Assembly: GCA_026399475.1 (NCBI GenBank)
Contig: JAPLQY010000112.1
Coordinates: 1 to 63,740 of the forward strand
Direction of reading: 5' to 3'
DNA length: 63,740 nt
DNA from: Rhodocyclales bacterium
Lineage (GTDB): Bacteria; Pseudomonadota; Gammaproteobacteria; Burkholderiales; Rhodocyclaceae
The notes beneath the pieces were generated by a model that made no database searches, was not told where the DNA came from, and was given only the letters and a program-made list of their open reading frames with translations. Positions within the stretch are counted from its first letter, which is position 1. Each line of letters opens with the position of its first letter. Positions 35,013-44,215 of this stretch are shown one piece after another. Position numbers and translations under genes: made by a program.

Positions 35013-35728
35013 ATACACGCAATCTGATGAAGCAACTGGTGGTGCTTGGGCTGGCTGCGACAGCAGCCAGTCTGGCGACTTCTGCCACCGTGGCCCAGGG
35101 TGCTCCGATCGCGCAGCGCACGATCCGTGTTCTAACCGTGCCAAGCGCGGATGCGGCATCGCCCGAGGCGGCGGTCTGGACCAAGGCGCCTGCGATTCAA
35201 GTCGCTCTCCAGCCTGCGTTTCCCGGTCACGGCTCCATCGTCGGCACGCCCGTCACGGAGAAACTCACTGCCCAGGCGGTGCGCGCGGGCGGACGGCTGT
35301 TCGTGAAACTGGCCTGGATCGATAGCACCGCCAACACCGCCATCAAAGACACGACGGCTTTTGCTGATGGGGCTGCCGTGCAGTTTCCGGTCAATGGAAA
35401 GGCATCTACCACGCCCTTCATGGGTGATCCGAAGAACCCGGTGAATGTCTGGCAGTGGCGCGCCGACGGTCGTACCGAGAACCTCGTGGCGCATGGTTTT
35501 GGTACCGCCACGCGGATGCCTTTCGAAGGCCTGAAGAGCGCGGCGGCGCGCACCGATAGTGGATGGGCAGTGGTTCTGACCCGCACCTTGAAAGTCAAAC
35601 CCGACGAGGGCGCCAGCCTGCTGGGCAAGAGAACCATGCCGATCGCGTTCGCGGTCTGGGACGGCGCGAATCAGGAGCGTGATGGCCTGAAGGCTGTGAC
35701 GCTGGAATGGTGGCAACTTCGGTTCTGA
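35009..35728 (+). CDS. Type II molybdoenzyme haem b (gamma) subunit
   Basis: 239 residues with a Sec-type signal ([20 protein letters not shown]). The mature part has the ethylbenzene-dehydrogenase-like haem-binding fold, with [38 protein letters not shown] and LEWWQLRF at the end. In relatives a Met and a Lys ligate haem b. It accepts or donates electrons to a periplasmic cytochrome. After its stop, 242 bp to 35970 hold no gene. Confidence 0.87.
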   Translation: MNTRNLMKQLVVLGLAATAASLATSATVAQGAPIAQRTIRVLTVPSADAASPEAAVWTKAPAIQVALQPAFPGHGSIVGTPVTEKLTAQAVRAGGRLFVKLAWIDSTANTAIKDTTAFADGAAVQFPVNGKASTTPFMGDPKNPVNVWQWRADGRTENLVAHGFGTATRMPFEGLKSAAARTDSGWAVVLTRTLKVKPDEGASLLGKRTMPIAFAVWDGANQERDGLKAVTLEWWQLRF

Positions 35729-35970
35729 TTTTTTCCGCTGCCGTAGTGCGGCAATGGCGATTCCACCGCTGATAAGTAGTTTCCACGAGCAAGAAAAGTT
35801 GGCGGCGGCGCTTACTTCCGCTTTGCATCGGAAACCAGTCGTTCAATCGCAAGTTCAACTACCGTCGACTCAGGGTCGGCAGTGACTACTCGGTATTTCT
35901 GAAAGCAGTCATTCGCGACTATCAATCGCGTCGCAACGCGAACGGTCGCAATGACCGGGAACCGACAGCC

Positions 35971-37494
35971 TCAGTGGCTCGTTCCCTCTGACCGGCTGAT
36001 CTTGTTGTAGAGGTTGTACTTGCCGACGGGCTTGTCCATCGGGATGCGCTTGAGTTCCTTGAAGGTGGCGGCGTCGAACACGATCAGCGCGCCGCCGTCG
36101 GCCTTGCGCTCCCACAGGCTGGCCAGCACGTACTTGCCGTCGCGGGTGAATTCGACATGGGCCAGGGTCTTGCCCGGATCGGTCTTCACCTCCGCAACCT
36201 TTTCGAGCGTGCGCTTGTCGATTACCTGCAGCGTGTCCTTGCCCTTCGACATCATCGAATCGGTCCAGGCATAGGGCGTGTTCTCGTGGCTGCGCATGAA
36301 GAAGCCCGGGCCGAGAGTCGGGATGGTCTTGATCGTCGTCCAGTCCTTCATGTCGATCACCGTGATGAGGCCTTCCTTGAGGTTGGGCGTGGCCATCACC
36401 ATGCGATCCTGCGCGCCTTGCGGCGGGCGGTAGCTCCAGGTGATGCCCGAGCCGAGGTGAGGCATGCCGGGCAGCTTGAGGTCGGCGATCTTCTTGCGCA
36501 CGTCGAGATTGACCACCTGGCCCTTGCCCGCTTCGCGGCTGGAACCCATCAACTCGGAGTAGTTCTGGGTGAAGAAGAAATCGTCGAGTGGCTCGGCAAG
36601 AAAGGTCCGCCGCGGATTGAGGAAGCCGGAGATGAAAGCGCCTTCCTTGTACTTGAAGTCGTGCACCATGCCGATCGGGATGTCGTCGGCCTTCGGGTTG
36701 TAGCTGATCTCCCAGACCTCGGGCACGTCCTTCAACGCGGCGACGAAGCTCTGGCGCGGCGCCGCGTCATACACCGCCGAAACGCGCGAACTTTCCTTGC
36801 GGTCCTTGTCCCACACCTGATGCACCTTGAGCAGATTCAGGTCGGCATCGAGCAGCACCAGCGTGTGCGGCAGGTAGTTGGCCACCGCCAGATACTTGCC
36901 GTCGCTGGAGACGGCGACGTTGCGCGTGTTGATGCCGGCGCGGATCTCGGCGACCACCTTGAGGTTCCAGATGTCGAACTTGGTGATCCAGCCATCGCGC
37001 GAAGCGAAGAAGACATAGCGGCCGTCGGGCGTGAACTTCGGTCCGCCATGCAGGGCGTAGCGGCTGGGGAAGCGATGGATCGGTTCCAGCTTGTCGCCAT
37101 CCAGCACCGTGACACTATGGTCGCCGGTCTCGACCACGATGAACAGGTTCATCATGTCCACGCCCTTGAAGATCTCGGCGGGCTTCGCCGGCAGGCTGCC
37201 CGCTGGCGACACGGCGGTGTAGATGTACTCGGCGAGCGCCGCGATCTCGTCCTTGCCGAGGCGGTCTGCAAAACCCGCCATCTGGGTTGCCGCGCGCCCC
37301 TCGGTGATGGTCTTGATCGCCTCGGGCGTCCGCAGTCGCGCCAGGCTCTCGGGCAGCAGCGCCGGGCCGGTCACACCCAGCCGGCCGGGACCATGACAGA
37401 CGGCGCAATGCTGCTGGAAGAGCGCCGCCGGTTCGGCGGCCTGCAGCGGCAAGGCGTTCGCCAGCATGAAAGCCAGCGCGGCGAGCTTCTTCAT
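35971..37494 (-). CDS. nirN: NirN, dihydro-haem d1 dehydrogenase
   Basis: 507 residues from ATG 37494, overlapping the nirJ stop by 4 bp. A signal peptide (AALAFMLANALPLQA) is followed by a cytochrome c domain with CAVCH, then an eight-bladed propeller resembling NirS and NirF (HGGPKFTPDGRYVFFASRDGW, SSDGKYLAVANYLPHTLVLLDAD, ENTPYAWTDSMM, KTLAHVEFTRDGKYVLASLW). NirN performs the last oxidation in haem d1 synthesis in the periplasm and helps transfer the haem to NirS. Longer upstream starts are not credible because they overlap nirJ. Confidence 0.93.
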   Translation of the reverse strand: MKKLAALAFMLANALPLQAAEPAALFQQHCAVCHGPGRLGVTGPALLPESLARLRTPEAIKTITEGRAATQMAGFADRLGKDEIAALAEYIYTAVSPAGSLPAKPAEIFKGVDMMNLFIVVETGDHSVTVLDGDKLEPIHRFPSRYALHGGPKFTPDGRYVFFASRDGWITKFDIWNLKVVAEIRAGINTRNVAVSSDGKYLAVANYLPHTLVLLDADLNLLKVHQVWDKDRKESSRVSAVYDAAPRQSFVAALKDVPEVWEISYNPKADDIPIGMVHDFKYKEGAFISGFLNPRRTFLAEPLDDFFFTQNYSELMGSSREAGKGQVVNLDVRKKIADLKLPGMPHLGSGITWSYRPPQGAQDRMVMATPNLKEGLITVIDMKDWTTIKTIPTLGPGFFMRSHENTPYAWTDSMMSKGKDTLQVIDKRTLEKVAEVKTDPGKTLAHVEFTRDGKYVLASLWERKADGGALIVFDAATFKELKRIPMDKPVGKYNLYNKISRSEGTSH

Positions 37495-38645
37495 GCGATT
37501 CCTATTTCTTCGTCCGTCAAATAGCAGCCCGGGTCTTCTGACCAGGGATCGCCGGTGAGTTGCTGGGCGCGCACCCGCGTGTTGCCGCCGCAGATGTCGA
37601 AATGGGCGCAGGCGCCGCAACGACCGCTCACCTTGCGCGGATGCGCCTTGAGGCCCGCCATCAGCGGGTCCGACGTATCCATCCAGATATCGCCGAAGGA
37701 ACGCTCGCGGACATTGCCCAAATTGTGATGCCACCACATCGTGTCGGGATGCACATTGCCGAGGTTGTCGATATTGGCGACATTGATGCCGCTCGAATTG
37801 CCTCCCCACTGCGCGAGCTTCTTGCGGATGTGTTCCACCCGTTCGGGAAATTTCCGCTGCAACCAGTAGAGCAGATAGACGCCATCGGCATCGTTGTTGC
37901 CGGTGGTGAATTCCTTGACGATGCCGCGCTGCTGACGCATTTTTTCATACTCCCAGCAGGTATCGAACAACAGGTCCATCGCGTTGCGGGTCATCTGATG
38001 CAGAGCGTCATCCTTGCGGTTCTTGTTGCCGCGTCCCGCATAGTTGAGGTGGGAGAAATAGAAGCGGTCGATGCCTTCGTCCTCGACCAGCTTGAGCAGG
38101 CCGGGCAGGTCCTGAAAATTGTCCCTGGTCATCGTGTAGCGGACACCGACCTTGAGTCCCGCCTCGCGGCACAGGCGGATGCCGGCGAGCGACAGGTCGA
38201 AGGCGCCCTTCATGCGGCGGAATTTGTCGTGCGTCGCGCCCAATCCGTCGAGGCTGACGCCGACATAGTCGAAGCCGATTTCGCTGATGCGTTCGCAAAG
38301 CGGCCCGTCGATCAGGGTGCCATTGGACGACAGGGCGGTAAAGAAACCCAAGGCCTTGGAGCGCGCCGAAATTTCGAAAATATCCGGACGCAGCAGCGGT
38401 TCGCCACCCGAAAGAATAAGAGCCGGGACACGAAACGCCTTGAGTTCGTCCATCACGCGGAACACTTCGGCGGTCGTCAGTTCGCCGGCAAAGTCCTTGT
38501 CGGCGGAGATGGAATAGCAGTGCTTGCAGGTGAGGTTGCAGCGGCGGATCAGGTTCCAGATCACCACCGGTCCGGGCGGCTTGCGCACCGGCCCGATGGG
38601 CGTCGGCGCGGCAATTTCCTGCATGAATTGGGAGATTCTGAACAT
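37491..38645 (-). CDS. nirJ: NirJ, radical-SAM haem d1 biosynthesis enzyme
   Basis: 384 residues. The radical-SAM cluster is CNLTCKHC near residue 35, followed by SGGEPLLR. The C-terminal SPASM-like Cys set is CGACAHFDICGGNTRVRA and later PGCYL. NirJ removes two propionate side chains during haem d1 synthesis. It is the first gene of a two-gene unit with nirN and is far from the other nir genes, with the nos cluster between. Its ATG lies about at the start predicted from the FNR-type box upstream. Confidence 0.94.
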   Translation of the reverse strand: MFRISQFMQEIAAPTPIGPVRKPPGPVVIWNLIRRCNLTCKHCYSISADKDFAGELTTAEVFRVMDELKAFRVPALILSGGEPLLRPDIFEISARSKALGFFTALSSNGTLIDGPLCERISEIGFDYVGVSLDGLGATHDKFRRMKGAFDLSLAGIRLCREAGLKVGVRYTMTRDNFQDLPGLLKLVEDEGIDRFYFSHLNYAGRGNKNRKDDALHQMTRNAMDLLFDTCWEYEKMRQQRGIVKEFTTGNNDADGVYLLYWLQRKFPERVEHIRKKLAQWGGNSSGINVANIDNLGNVHPDTMWWHHNLGNVRERSFGDIWMDTSDPLMAGLKAHPRKVSGRCGACAHFDICGGNTRVRAQQLTGDPWSEDPGCYLTDEEIGIA

Positions 38646-38650
38646 GGCTT

Positions 38651-38693
38651 AATTTAACACTTGAACGCTCCAGCAGGATTGACAGCAGTCAAT
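38651..38693 (-). promoter_or_regulatory. FNR/Dnr-type box and -10 of nirJN
   Basis: ATTGAC-AGCA-GTCAAT (38678-38693) is a perfect dyad with the TTGAC-N4-GTCAA core. On the minus strand, TAAATT (38656-38651) serves as a -10, with the start predicted near 38644, at the nirJ ATG (38645). A leaderless transcript is therefore possible. Confidence 0.7.
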
Positions 38694-38716
38694 TGCAGCC
38701 TGTGCCGCCCCTGCCC

Positions 38717-39870
38717 TCACTTCATGCGCGGCTGCGGGTCCTGGAGCACCCGATGGGGCGTCGAAAACGGCGCCAGGCGTTCGAGGAAATCCAGCATTTC
38801 GAGCACCGGCGAATTGCGGAAGAAGGTCGCCATCGGCGTCTCCATCCAGATCCGGTCGGCAAACAGATAGACCTCGTGCGGCGTGTCGCCAATGCCGTCG
38901 CCATTGCGATCAAAACCCTGATACTCGTCCCAGTAATTGCCGCGCCAGACATTGGCGCTGCCGGCGCCCGGGGCGCTGATAGCGACCGTGTTCAGGTTGC
39001 TTTCGAAACGGTTGTCGAAAAAGCGATGACCGCCCTCTTCGCCGTAAAAGAACAGGCCGATGATGTTGTGCGCGAAGCGGTTGGGCCCACGGAGCAGTGC
39101 AGCACTTCGTTGTTCTCGACCAGGGCGTCGCTGCTCTCCTTGAACACGATGCCTCCGCCGCCGTCGGTAAGCGCATGGGCAACGCGATTTCCGCGCAGGA
39201 CCAGGTCGGGCGAATAGAGCACGATGATGCCGGTGCCGGTATCCGACAGCCGGTTGTTCTCGATCAACAGACGCGGCGAAAAAATGATGTTCATGCCGTA
39301 ACGGCCATCCGTAAACTGGTTGCCGACAATCCGGTTGTCCGCCGAATTGGCAAAAGTCAGGTCGCGCGCCCGGATGAAGCGATTGCCTTCGATGACATTG
39401 TGCTGGCTGTACCAGAGTCGGATCGCATCGCCGCGCATCCCCGGGTCGAGCTGCTTGCCGGTGACGCGGTTGCCCGCGATCCGCGAGCGATTGACCTGCT
39501 TGAGGTGGATGCCGAAGAGGACGTCGTCGATCTCGTTGTCCTCGACGAGATGGTCGTTCCCTTCCAGCAGGATCCCGGCGTCGATCCGGTCATGCGAGTC
39601 GCCGCTGCCGGTCAGGCGCAGGCCGCGGATGGTGACGCCATTCGCCGCAACGGACAGCACCGTGCTTCTGCCATCGCCGACGATGATCGCCTGACGCCCG
39701 CCGTCGAGCGTCAGTGGCCTGCTGATGTTTGCGGGGCCGGCGTAGGCGCCGGGCGCGAGGCGCAATGTGCCGCCGGAAGGTGTTGCGTCGATCAGGGGCT
39801 GCAGCGGGACCGGTGCCGCCGCCAGTGCCGGCAGAACCAGCAATGCCAGCAAGTAGCCCGACAGTTTCAT
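38717..39870 (-). pseudogene. Second NosD-like protein gene, single-base frameshift
   Basis: From ATG 39870 the protein has a signal peptide (GYLLALLVLPALAAA) and right-handed beta-helix repeats (GLRLTGSGDSHDRIDAGILLEGND, NRIVGNQFTDGRYGMNIIF). At about 39085-39092 the frame changes. The next frame continues the family sequence as NRFAHNIIGLFFYGEEGG through WRGNYWDEYQGFD to VLQDPQPRMK and a TGA at 38717. Restoring one base in the GGGCCC run would give 384 residues. It is related to, but shorter than, the nosD at 47120. It may be a pseudogene, a slippage site, or a sequencing error. Confidence 0.78.
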
Positions 39871-40760
39871 CGAACGGCGGGATTGACGCACTCACCACCG
39901 GGATTTCGATCGATGCTGCGCATCAGGATCACGAAACCAATGGCACCAAAGTTCATCAGCAACGCGTAGACCACGCTGGGCACGGTCATCGCGGGTGACT
40001 GCATGACGCTGGCCGCTATGAAAATTCCAAGGCCGGCATTCTGCAGCCCGCATTCGGTGGCGACCGCAATCCGGTCGCGCCTCAGCAGACCTGCCGCTGC
40101 CGCCATGGCAAACCCCGCGGCAATGACCAGCAGGTTGAGCAGCATCGCCGCCGGGCCGATCCTGCCGAGATTGTCGATCAGCACCTGACGCTGGCTGAAG
40201 AAGGTGGCCAGCACGATGAGCACAAACAGGATGTTCGCCAGACGCCCCGCCGGACGCTCAAGACGCAAGGCCAGCGCGGAACGCCATGCTTTCAGACTCA
40301 TGCCAAGAACCACCGGAACGGTCGTCAGCAGGAACACCCCGCGCACCATCTTCAGCAGCGGGAAGTCGACACTCACCGCTGTCTGCATGAACTGCTGCAT
40401 GGACAGATCGACGACGAAGGGCACGGTGATGACGGCGGCAACGCTGGTCACGGCCGTCAGGGAAATCGACAGGGCGGTATCGCCGCGCGCCAGATGGGTC
40501 AGCAAACCCGAACTGACACCGCCCGGACAGGCCGCGAGAATCATCAGCCCGACGGCCATTTCTGGCGCCAGACCCCACGTCAGCGCAATAGCGAAGGCAA
40601 ATACCGGAACCAGCACCATCTGCCCGACGAGGCCGATCAGCATGGCTTTCGGTCGCGTCAGGACGCGCTTGAAATCGTCCACCACCAGCGTCAGGCCAAG
40701 GGAGAACATGATGAAGGCCAGGGCCAGCGGCAGCAACAGTTCGACTACCGGCAGGTTCAC
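39867..40760 (-). CDS. BASS-family (bile acid:Na+ symporter-like) transporter
   Basis: 297 residues with about nine to ten membrane segments. Typical features are FIMFSLGLTLVVDDFKRV, the motif ILAACPGGVSSGLLTHLARGD and a pseudo-repeat near ECGLQNAGLGIFIA. The family carries organic anions such as bile acids, pantoate or keto acids with sodium. Its position in the nos cluster is unusual. It overlaps both neighbouring genes (4 bp each), so it is clearly in the same transcription unit. Confidence 0.85.
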   Translation of the reverse strand: MNLPVVELLLPLALAFIMFSLGLTLVVDDFKRVLTRPKAMLIGLVGQMVLVPVFAFAIALTWGLAPEMAVGLMILAACPGGVSSGLLTHLARGDTALSISLTAVTSVAAVITVPFVVDLSMQQFMQTAVSVDFPLLKMVRGVFLLTTVPVVLGMSLKAWRSALALRLERPAGRLANILFVLIVLATFFSQRQVLIDNLGRIGPAAMLLNLLVIAAGFAMAAAAGLLRRDRIAVATECGLQNAGLGIFIAASVMQSPAMTVPSVVYALLMNFGAIGFVILMRSIDRNPGGECVNPAVR

Positions 40761-41671
40761 AACAGCAGTCCGATCGATAGCAGCAATCCGATGGTAAATC
40801 CAGCCTGCGCTGTTCCCGCCAGCAACAAATTCAGCTGCGGCCCGGGCTGACTGCGATGCAGGCGGCGAATCAGGGATACGCTGAACGGCAAGGCCACAAA
40901 TCCGAGCAAAGCGCCCGTCAGTCCTTGCAGGGCCAGCAGCAGCAGGACGACAAACGGCACCAGCATCAATGCGGCGTAGACCCGGCGCGAATGTTCGCGC
41001 CCCATCATCGCCGCCAGGGTGCGCCGGCCACTGCGCAGATCATCCTCCAGATCGCGGTAATTGTTGACCAGCAGCACCGCTGCCGCCGGCATGCCGACCA
41101 CGATCCCGGCCAGCCACGCATTGGACGACCAGGCGCCCAGCTGCAACCAGTGGCTGCCCGTGACGGCAACCAGCCCGAAAAATATCAGGACGAACAACTC
41201 GCCCAATGGCGTATGGGAAATCGGGTGCCGCCCTCCCGAGTATGACCATCCCGCCAGCAGCGACGCGATGCCGGCGACCAGGATCGGCCAACCGCCGACG
41301 GTCACCAGATAGATCCCCAGGGTCAAGGCCAGAGCAAAGCTGATCACTGCAGCGCGGCGTACGGCAGCGGGGCTTGCCCACCCTGCCGCGGTGACTCTGA
41401 GAGGACCGATGCGATCAGGCCGGTCGGTGCCGCGTTCGAAATCGGCGGCATCGTTGTGCAGATTGGTGCCGACTTGAATCAATAACGCGCAACAAAGCGC
41501 AGCCAGCATCGCAAACCATGACGGAGTAGCGCCTTCGGCCAGTGCCAATGCGGTGCCGACCAGCACAGGTGTCGCGGAGATGCTCAAGGTACGCGGGCGC
41601 GTCGCCGTCCACCAGACGTGCCAGCCGGTCGGCGGTGCAGTGCTGACAGCGATCGGCAGTTCAGGTCTCAT
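40757..41671 (-). CDS. menA: MenA-like 1,4-dihydroxy-2-naphthoate prenyltransferase (UbiA family)
   Basis: 304 residues, multi-spanning. The first Asp-rich motif is NLHNDAADFERGTD and the second is NNYRDLEDDLRSGRRTLA, as in MenA. The N-terminal WWTATRPRTLSISATPVLVGTALA is also MenA-like. It would attach a polyprenyl chain to a naphthoate head group in the inner membrane, for menaquinone. It is adjacent to a UbiE/MenG methyltransferase, the next step of that pathway, and is embedded in the nos operon. Confidence 0.82.
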   Translation of the reverse strand: MRPELPIAVSTAPPTGWHVWWTATRPRTLSISATPVLVGTALALAEGATPSWFAMLAALCCALLIQVGTNLHNDAADFERGTDRPDRIGPLRVTAAGWASPAAVRRAAVISFALALTLGIYLVTVGGWPILVAGIASLLAGWSYSGGRHPISHTPLGELFVLIFFGLVAVTGSHWLQLGAWSSNAWLAGIVVGMPAAAVLLVNNYRDLEDDLRSGRRTLAAMMGREHSRRVYAALMLVPFVVLLLLALQGLTGALLGFVALPFSVSLIRRLHRSQPGPQLNLLLAGTAQAGFTIGLLLSIGLLL

Positions 41672-42395
41672 GCGAACGTGTTCCCAAATGAAGGCAGGCT
41701 ATGCCGAAGGATACATTCTCCCAATGCACGCCGCCAAAGCCTGTCTTTTGCATAAGGGCGGCAAAATCGAGCTGATTCGGAAAGCGCCGGATCGATTCGA
41801 CCAGGTACTGGTAGGCCTGCGGCTCGCGTGCTATCAGCGCACCCAGCCGCGGAATGACCAGAAAGGAATAGAGATCGTAGAACGGCGCCAGCCATGCGGC
41901 GGGCCGCGAGAATTCGAGGCAGACAAAACGGCCGCCGGGCTTCAGCACACGCCTGATTTCCGCCAGAGCGGTTTCCAGATGAGTGGCGTTGCGCAGGCCG
42001 AAGGCAACGGCCAGCAGGTCCACACTGGCATCGGCAAAAGGCAGTTTTTCGGCTTCGCCAGCCAGCCATGTCACGCCAGTGCCGCCTCGCACACGCCCGG
42101 CTTCCATCATCGGCAAGCTTGGATCGCAGATCACCACCCGACGACGTCCATCGGCGAGCAGTCGTGCCACGTCTCCGGTGCCGCCGGCGAGATCAACCGT
42201 GATGCCGCTCACATCCTTCACGCGAGCGGCCAGCGTGCGTTTCCATAGACGGTGGATACCGAAGCTCATCAAGTCATTCATCAGATCGTAGCGCGGCGCC
42301 ACTGCGCTGAATACCAGACTTATACGCTGTCGCCGCTCGGCGGCGGTCACGGACTGGTTGCCGAAGCTGCCGTCGAGAGAATTTTTTTCCTGCAT
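41661..42395 (-). CDS. UbiE/MenG-type quinone C-methyltransferase
   Basis: 244 residues. VFSAVAPRYDLMNDLMSFGIHRLWKR and ITVDLAGGTGDVARLLA are diagnostic of the UbiE/COQ5 family, with AFGLRNATHLETALAEIRRVLKPGG and LEFSRP further on. It methylates demethylmenaquinone or the corresponding ubiquinone precursor. It is adjacent to a MenA-like gene, so menaquinone is the likely product. It begins 14 bp after the thioredoxin-like gene. Confidence 0.88.
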   Translation of the reverse strand: MQEKNSLDGSFGNQSVTAAERRQRISLVFSAVAPRYDLMNDLMSFGIHRLWKRTLAARVKDVSGITVDLAGGTGDVARLLADGRRRVVICDPSLPMMEAGRVRGGTGVTWLAGEAEKLPFADASVDLLAVAFGLRNATHLETALAEIRRVLKPGGRFVCLEFSRPAAWLAPFYDLYSFLVIPRLGALIAREPQAYQYLVESIRRFPNQLDFAALMQKTGFGGVHWENVSFGIACLHLGTRSHET

Positions 42396-42409
42396 CGCGG
42401 CCCCGTGGA

Positions 42410-42901
42410 TTACTTGAGTGCAGCGTCGGTGGCAGCTTCCAGTTCGGTCCTGCTCATCGCCCCCAGCTTGCTTGCCACGATCTCACCCTTGCGGTTGATG
42501 ACGACAGTGTAAGGCAGGCCGGCCTTGCTGTTGCCAAGCGCCTGCAGCAGGTCGATGCCCTTGTCCTTGGCCAGCAGCACAGGGTAGTCCATGTCGTAGG
42601 CCTTCATGAAATCGCGAACCGATTCCGCTTTGTCTTCGAGGCCGATGCCAAGCACCACCAGGCCCTGCTTTTGGTACTTGTCGTGGGCCTTGATCAGTTC
42701 CGGGATTTCGACCCGGCATGGGCCGCACCAGCGCGCCCAGAAATTCACGATCAGGGGCTTGCCGCGATAGGCCTCCAGGGCGACGGCCTTCTCGTCGGTA
42801 CCGGTCAGTGTCGCAGCGAACAACGGCGCGCTCGATATGCTTCCTGCGGCAGCCGCACAAATGCTGCTGCATGCCAGCAGCGAGGCCAGCCAATACTTCA
42901 C
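42410..42901 (-). CDS. TlpA/ResA-type thioredoxin-like protein
   Basis: 163 residues with a signal peptide (YWLASLLACSSICAAAAG). The redoxin domain has NFWARWCGPCRVEIPEL with CGPC and the cis-Pro region AGLPYTVVINRKG. It is exported and probably keeps thiols reduced for copper or haem insertion into NosZ or the nos cytochromes. Its ATG overlaps the nosY stop. Confidence 0.85.
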   Translation of the reverse strand: MKYWLASLLACSSICAAAAGSISSAPLFAATLTGTDEKAVALEAYRGKPLIVNFWARWCGPCRVEIPELIKAHDKYQKQGLVVLGIGLEDKAESVRDFMKAYDMDYPVLLAKDKGIDLLQALGNSKAGLPYTVVINRKGEIVASKLGAMSRTELEAATDAALK

Positions 42902-43725
42902 GGCAGGTCGCCCCGGCGGAACAGCTGGTAGCCAAGCGTAGCCGCGGCGACGCCGAGCGCTGTCGGATAGACCAGGGCGAACACCTTGTAGCCGGTCACG
43001 CCGAACAGGTCGAGAATCACGTAGGCCGAAGGGCCGAGCACGATGAGCTGCGGATCGAACAGCGCGAGCGCGGCGGTGCGGAACACCTGCAACGGATTCG
43101 CCAGCGCCATGGTCACTGCGACCTCCGGTGTCACCTTGCCCTGAATCATGACGCCGAGCAGGATCAGGTCGAGGAACAGCAGCAGCGTCAGCCAGACGAC
43201 GAATGCCGCGCCCTGTGCCATGTCGGTGCTGCGCGCGACGGCGGAAATCAGCATGCCGATGCCAAGAAAGCAGGCCGCCATCACCGCCAGCAGTGCCGTG
43301 TAGTAGGAGAACATGGCCCAGGGCACTTCGATGCCGCGCACCAGCGCGATCAGCACCGCCAGCACCATGGCGCCGAACACCGGCAGGAAGATCACGATGT
43401 AGCGGCCGAGGATCTTGCCCCAGAACCAGGCCGCCAGCGACACCGGCAGGGACAGCAGGTATTCATAGACGCCGGCCTCGCGGTCACCGGCCACCGAACG
43501 CACGGTGGTGATGAGAACGAAGATCGGCAGGATCGCCATGGTCAGCTGAATATAGGTGACCAGCAGGCGCGAGAGGCCGATGAAGCCCAGCACCCGCGAC
43601 TCGGTCAAACCGAACAGGAACAGCAGGGCGACGATGCCGCCGAACACCAGGGTATAGATCTGGAACCAGCGCGCACGCAGGGATTCGACGATGTCGAGTT
43701 TGGCTGTGAGCCAGAGTTGTTTCAT
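42898..43725 (-). CDS. nosY: NosY, ABC transporter permease for NosZ maturation
   Basis: 275 residues from ATG 43725 with six membrane segments. TTVRSVAGDREAGVYEYLLSLPVS is the ABC-2 permease conserved stretch. Together with NosF (ATPase) and NosD (periplasmic) it forms the transporter that supports copper-site assembly in N2O reductase. It follows nosL by 16 bp. Confidence 0.92.
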   Translation of the reverse strand: MKQLWLTAKLDIVESLRARWFQIYTLVFGGIVALLFLFGLTESRVLGFIGLSRLLVTYIQLTMAILPIFVLITTVRSVAGDREAGVYEYLLSLPVSLAAWFWGKILGRYIVIFLPVFGAMVLAVLIALVRGIEVPWAMFSYYTALLAVMAACFLGIGMLISAVARSTDMAQGAAFVVWLTLLLFLDLILLGVMIQGKVTPEVAVTMALANPLQVFRTAALALFDPQLIVLGPSAYVILDLFGVTGYKVFALVYPTALGVAAATLGYQLFRRGDLP

Positions 43726-43741
43726 GATTTTCCGTCCAAGC

Positions 43742-44215
43742 TTACTTGCCTCTGGCCAGCACATGCTGGCGCATTTCCTCGAAATCCACGGCGCCGGCCT
43801 GCGGATAGGCTATGGCGCCGAAGTTGTATGCCATCGGCGAGACCCTGCCGCCGATGTACTGCGCCTTGCGGGCTTCCAGCCATTTGTCGCCGGTGCTGGC
43901 GATATCGGCGACCCAGAAGCGGGTGGCCGATTCTGCCAGCCACGGATAGTCCTTCACCTTGTCGCGCATCCAGAACACGGCGCAGCCGATGTCGTCGAAC
44001 TTGAACACGACATTCTTCTCGCCGCCACGCATCTCGGCGGCAAAGCGACGATCGGAAATGACCATGCTGCAGCGGACGCAGGTATCGCGATCCCACTTGA
44101 TCTCGGCCATGCCCTCCGGCCAGGAGCCGGACTTGCCGCAGGCCGACAGCGCGGCCGCCAGCGGCGTCAGCGCCAATCCATGGGCGGCGGCGGCGATGAA
44201 GCGGCGCCGGTCCAT
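43742..44215 (-). CDS. nosL: NosL, copper-binding lipoprotein
   Basis: 157 residues from ATG 44215, sharing one base with the nosF stop. It has an Arg-rich twin-Arg-like start (MDRRRFIAAAAHG) and a lipobox at ALSACGKS. The copper-binding CVRCSMVISD motif is around residue 47. NosL delivers Cu(I) to the NosDFY machinery in the periplasm. Confidence 0.93.
   Translation of the reverse strand: MDRRRFIAAAAHGLALTPLAAALSACGKSGSWPEGMAEIKWDRDTCVRCSMVISDRRFAAEMRGGEKNVVFKFDDIGCAVFWMRDKVKDYPWLAESATRFWVADIASTGDKWLEARKAQYIGGRVSPMAYNFGAIAYPQAGAVDFEEMRQHVLARGK

Noticed and set aside
35910..35936. A GCGAC ... GTCGC match resembling a RegA site after the type II operon
   Set aside because: The spacer is long, the first half breaks the consensus (T at the last R position), and it lies between convergent genes where no promoter is expected.
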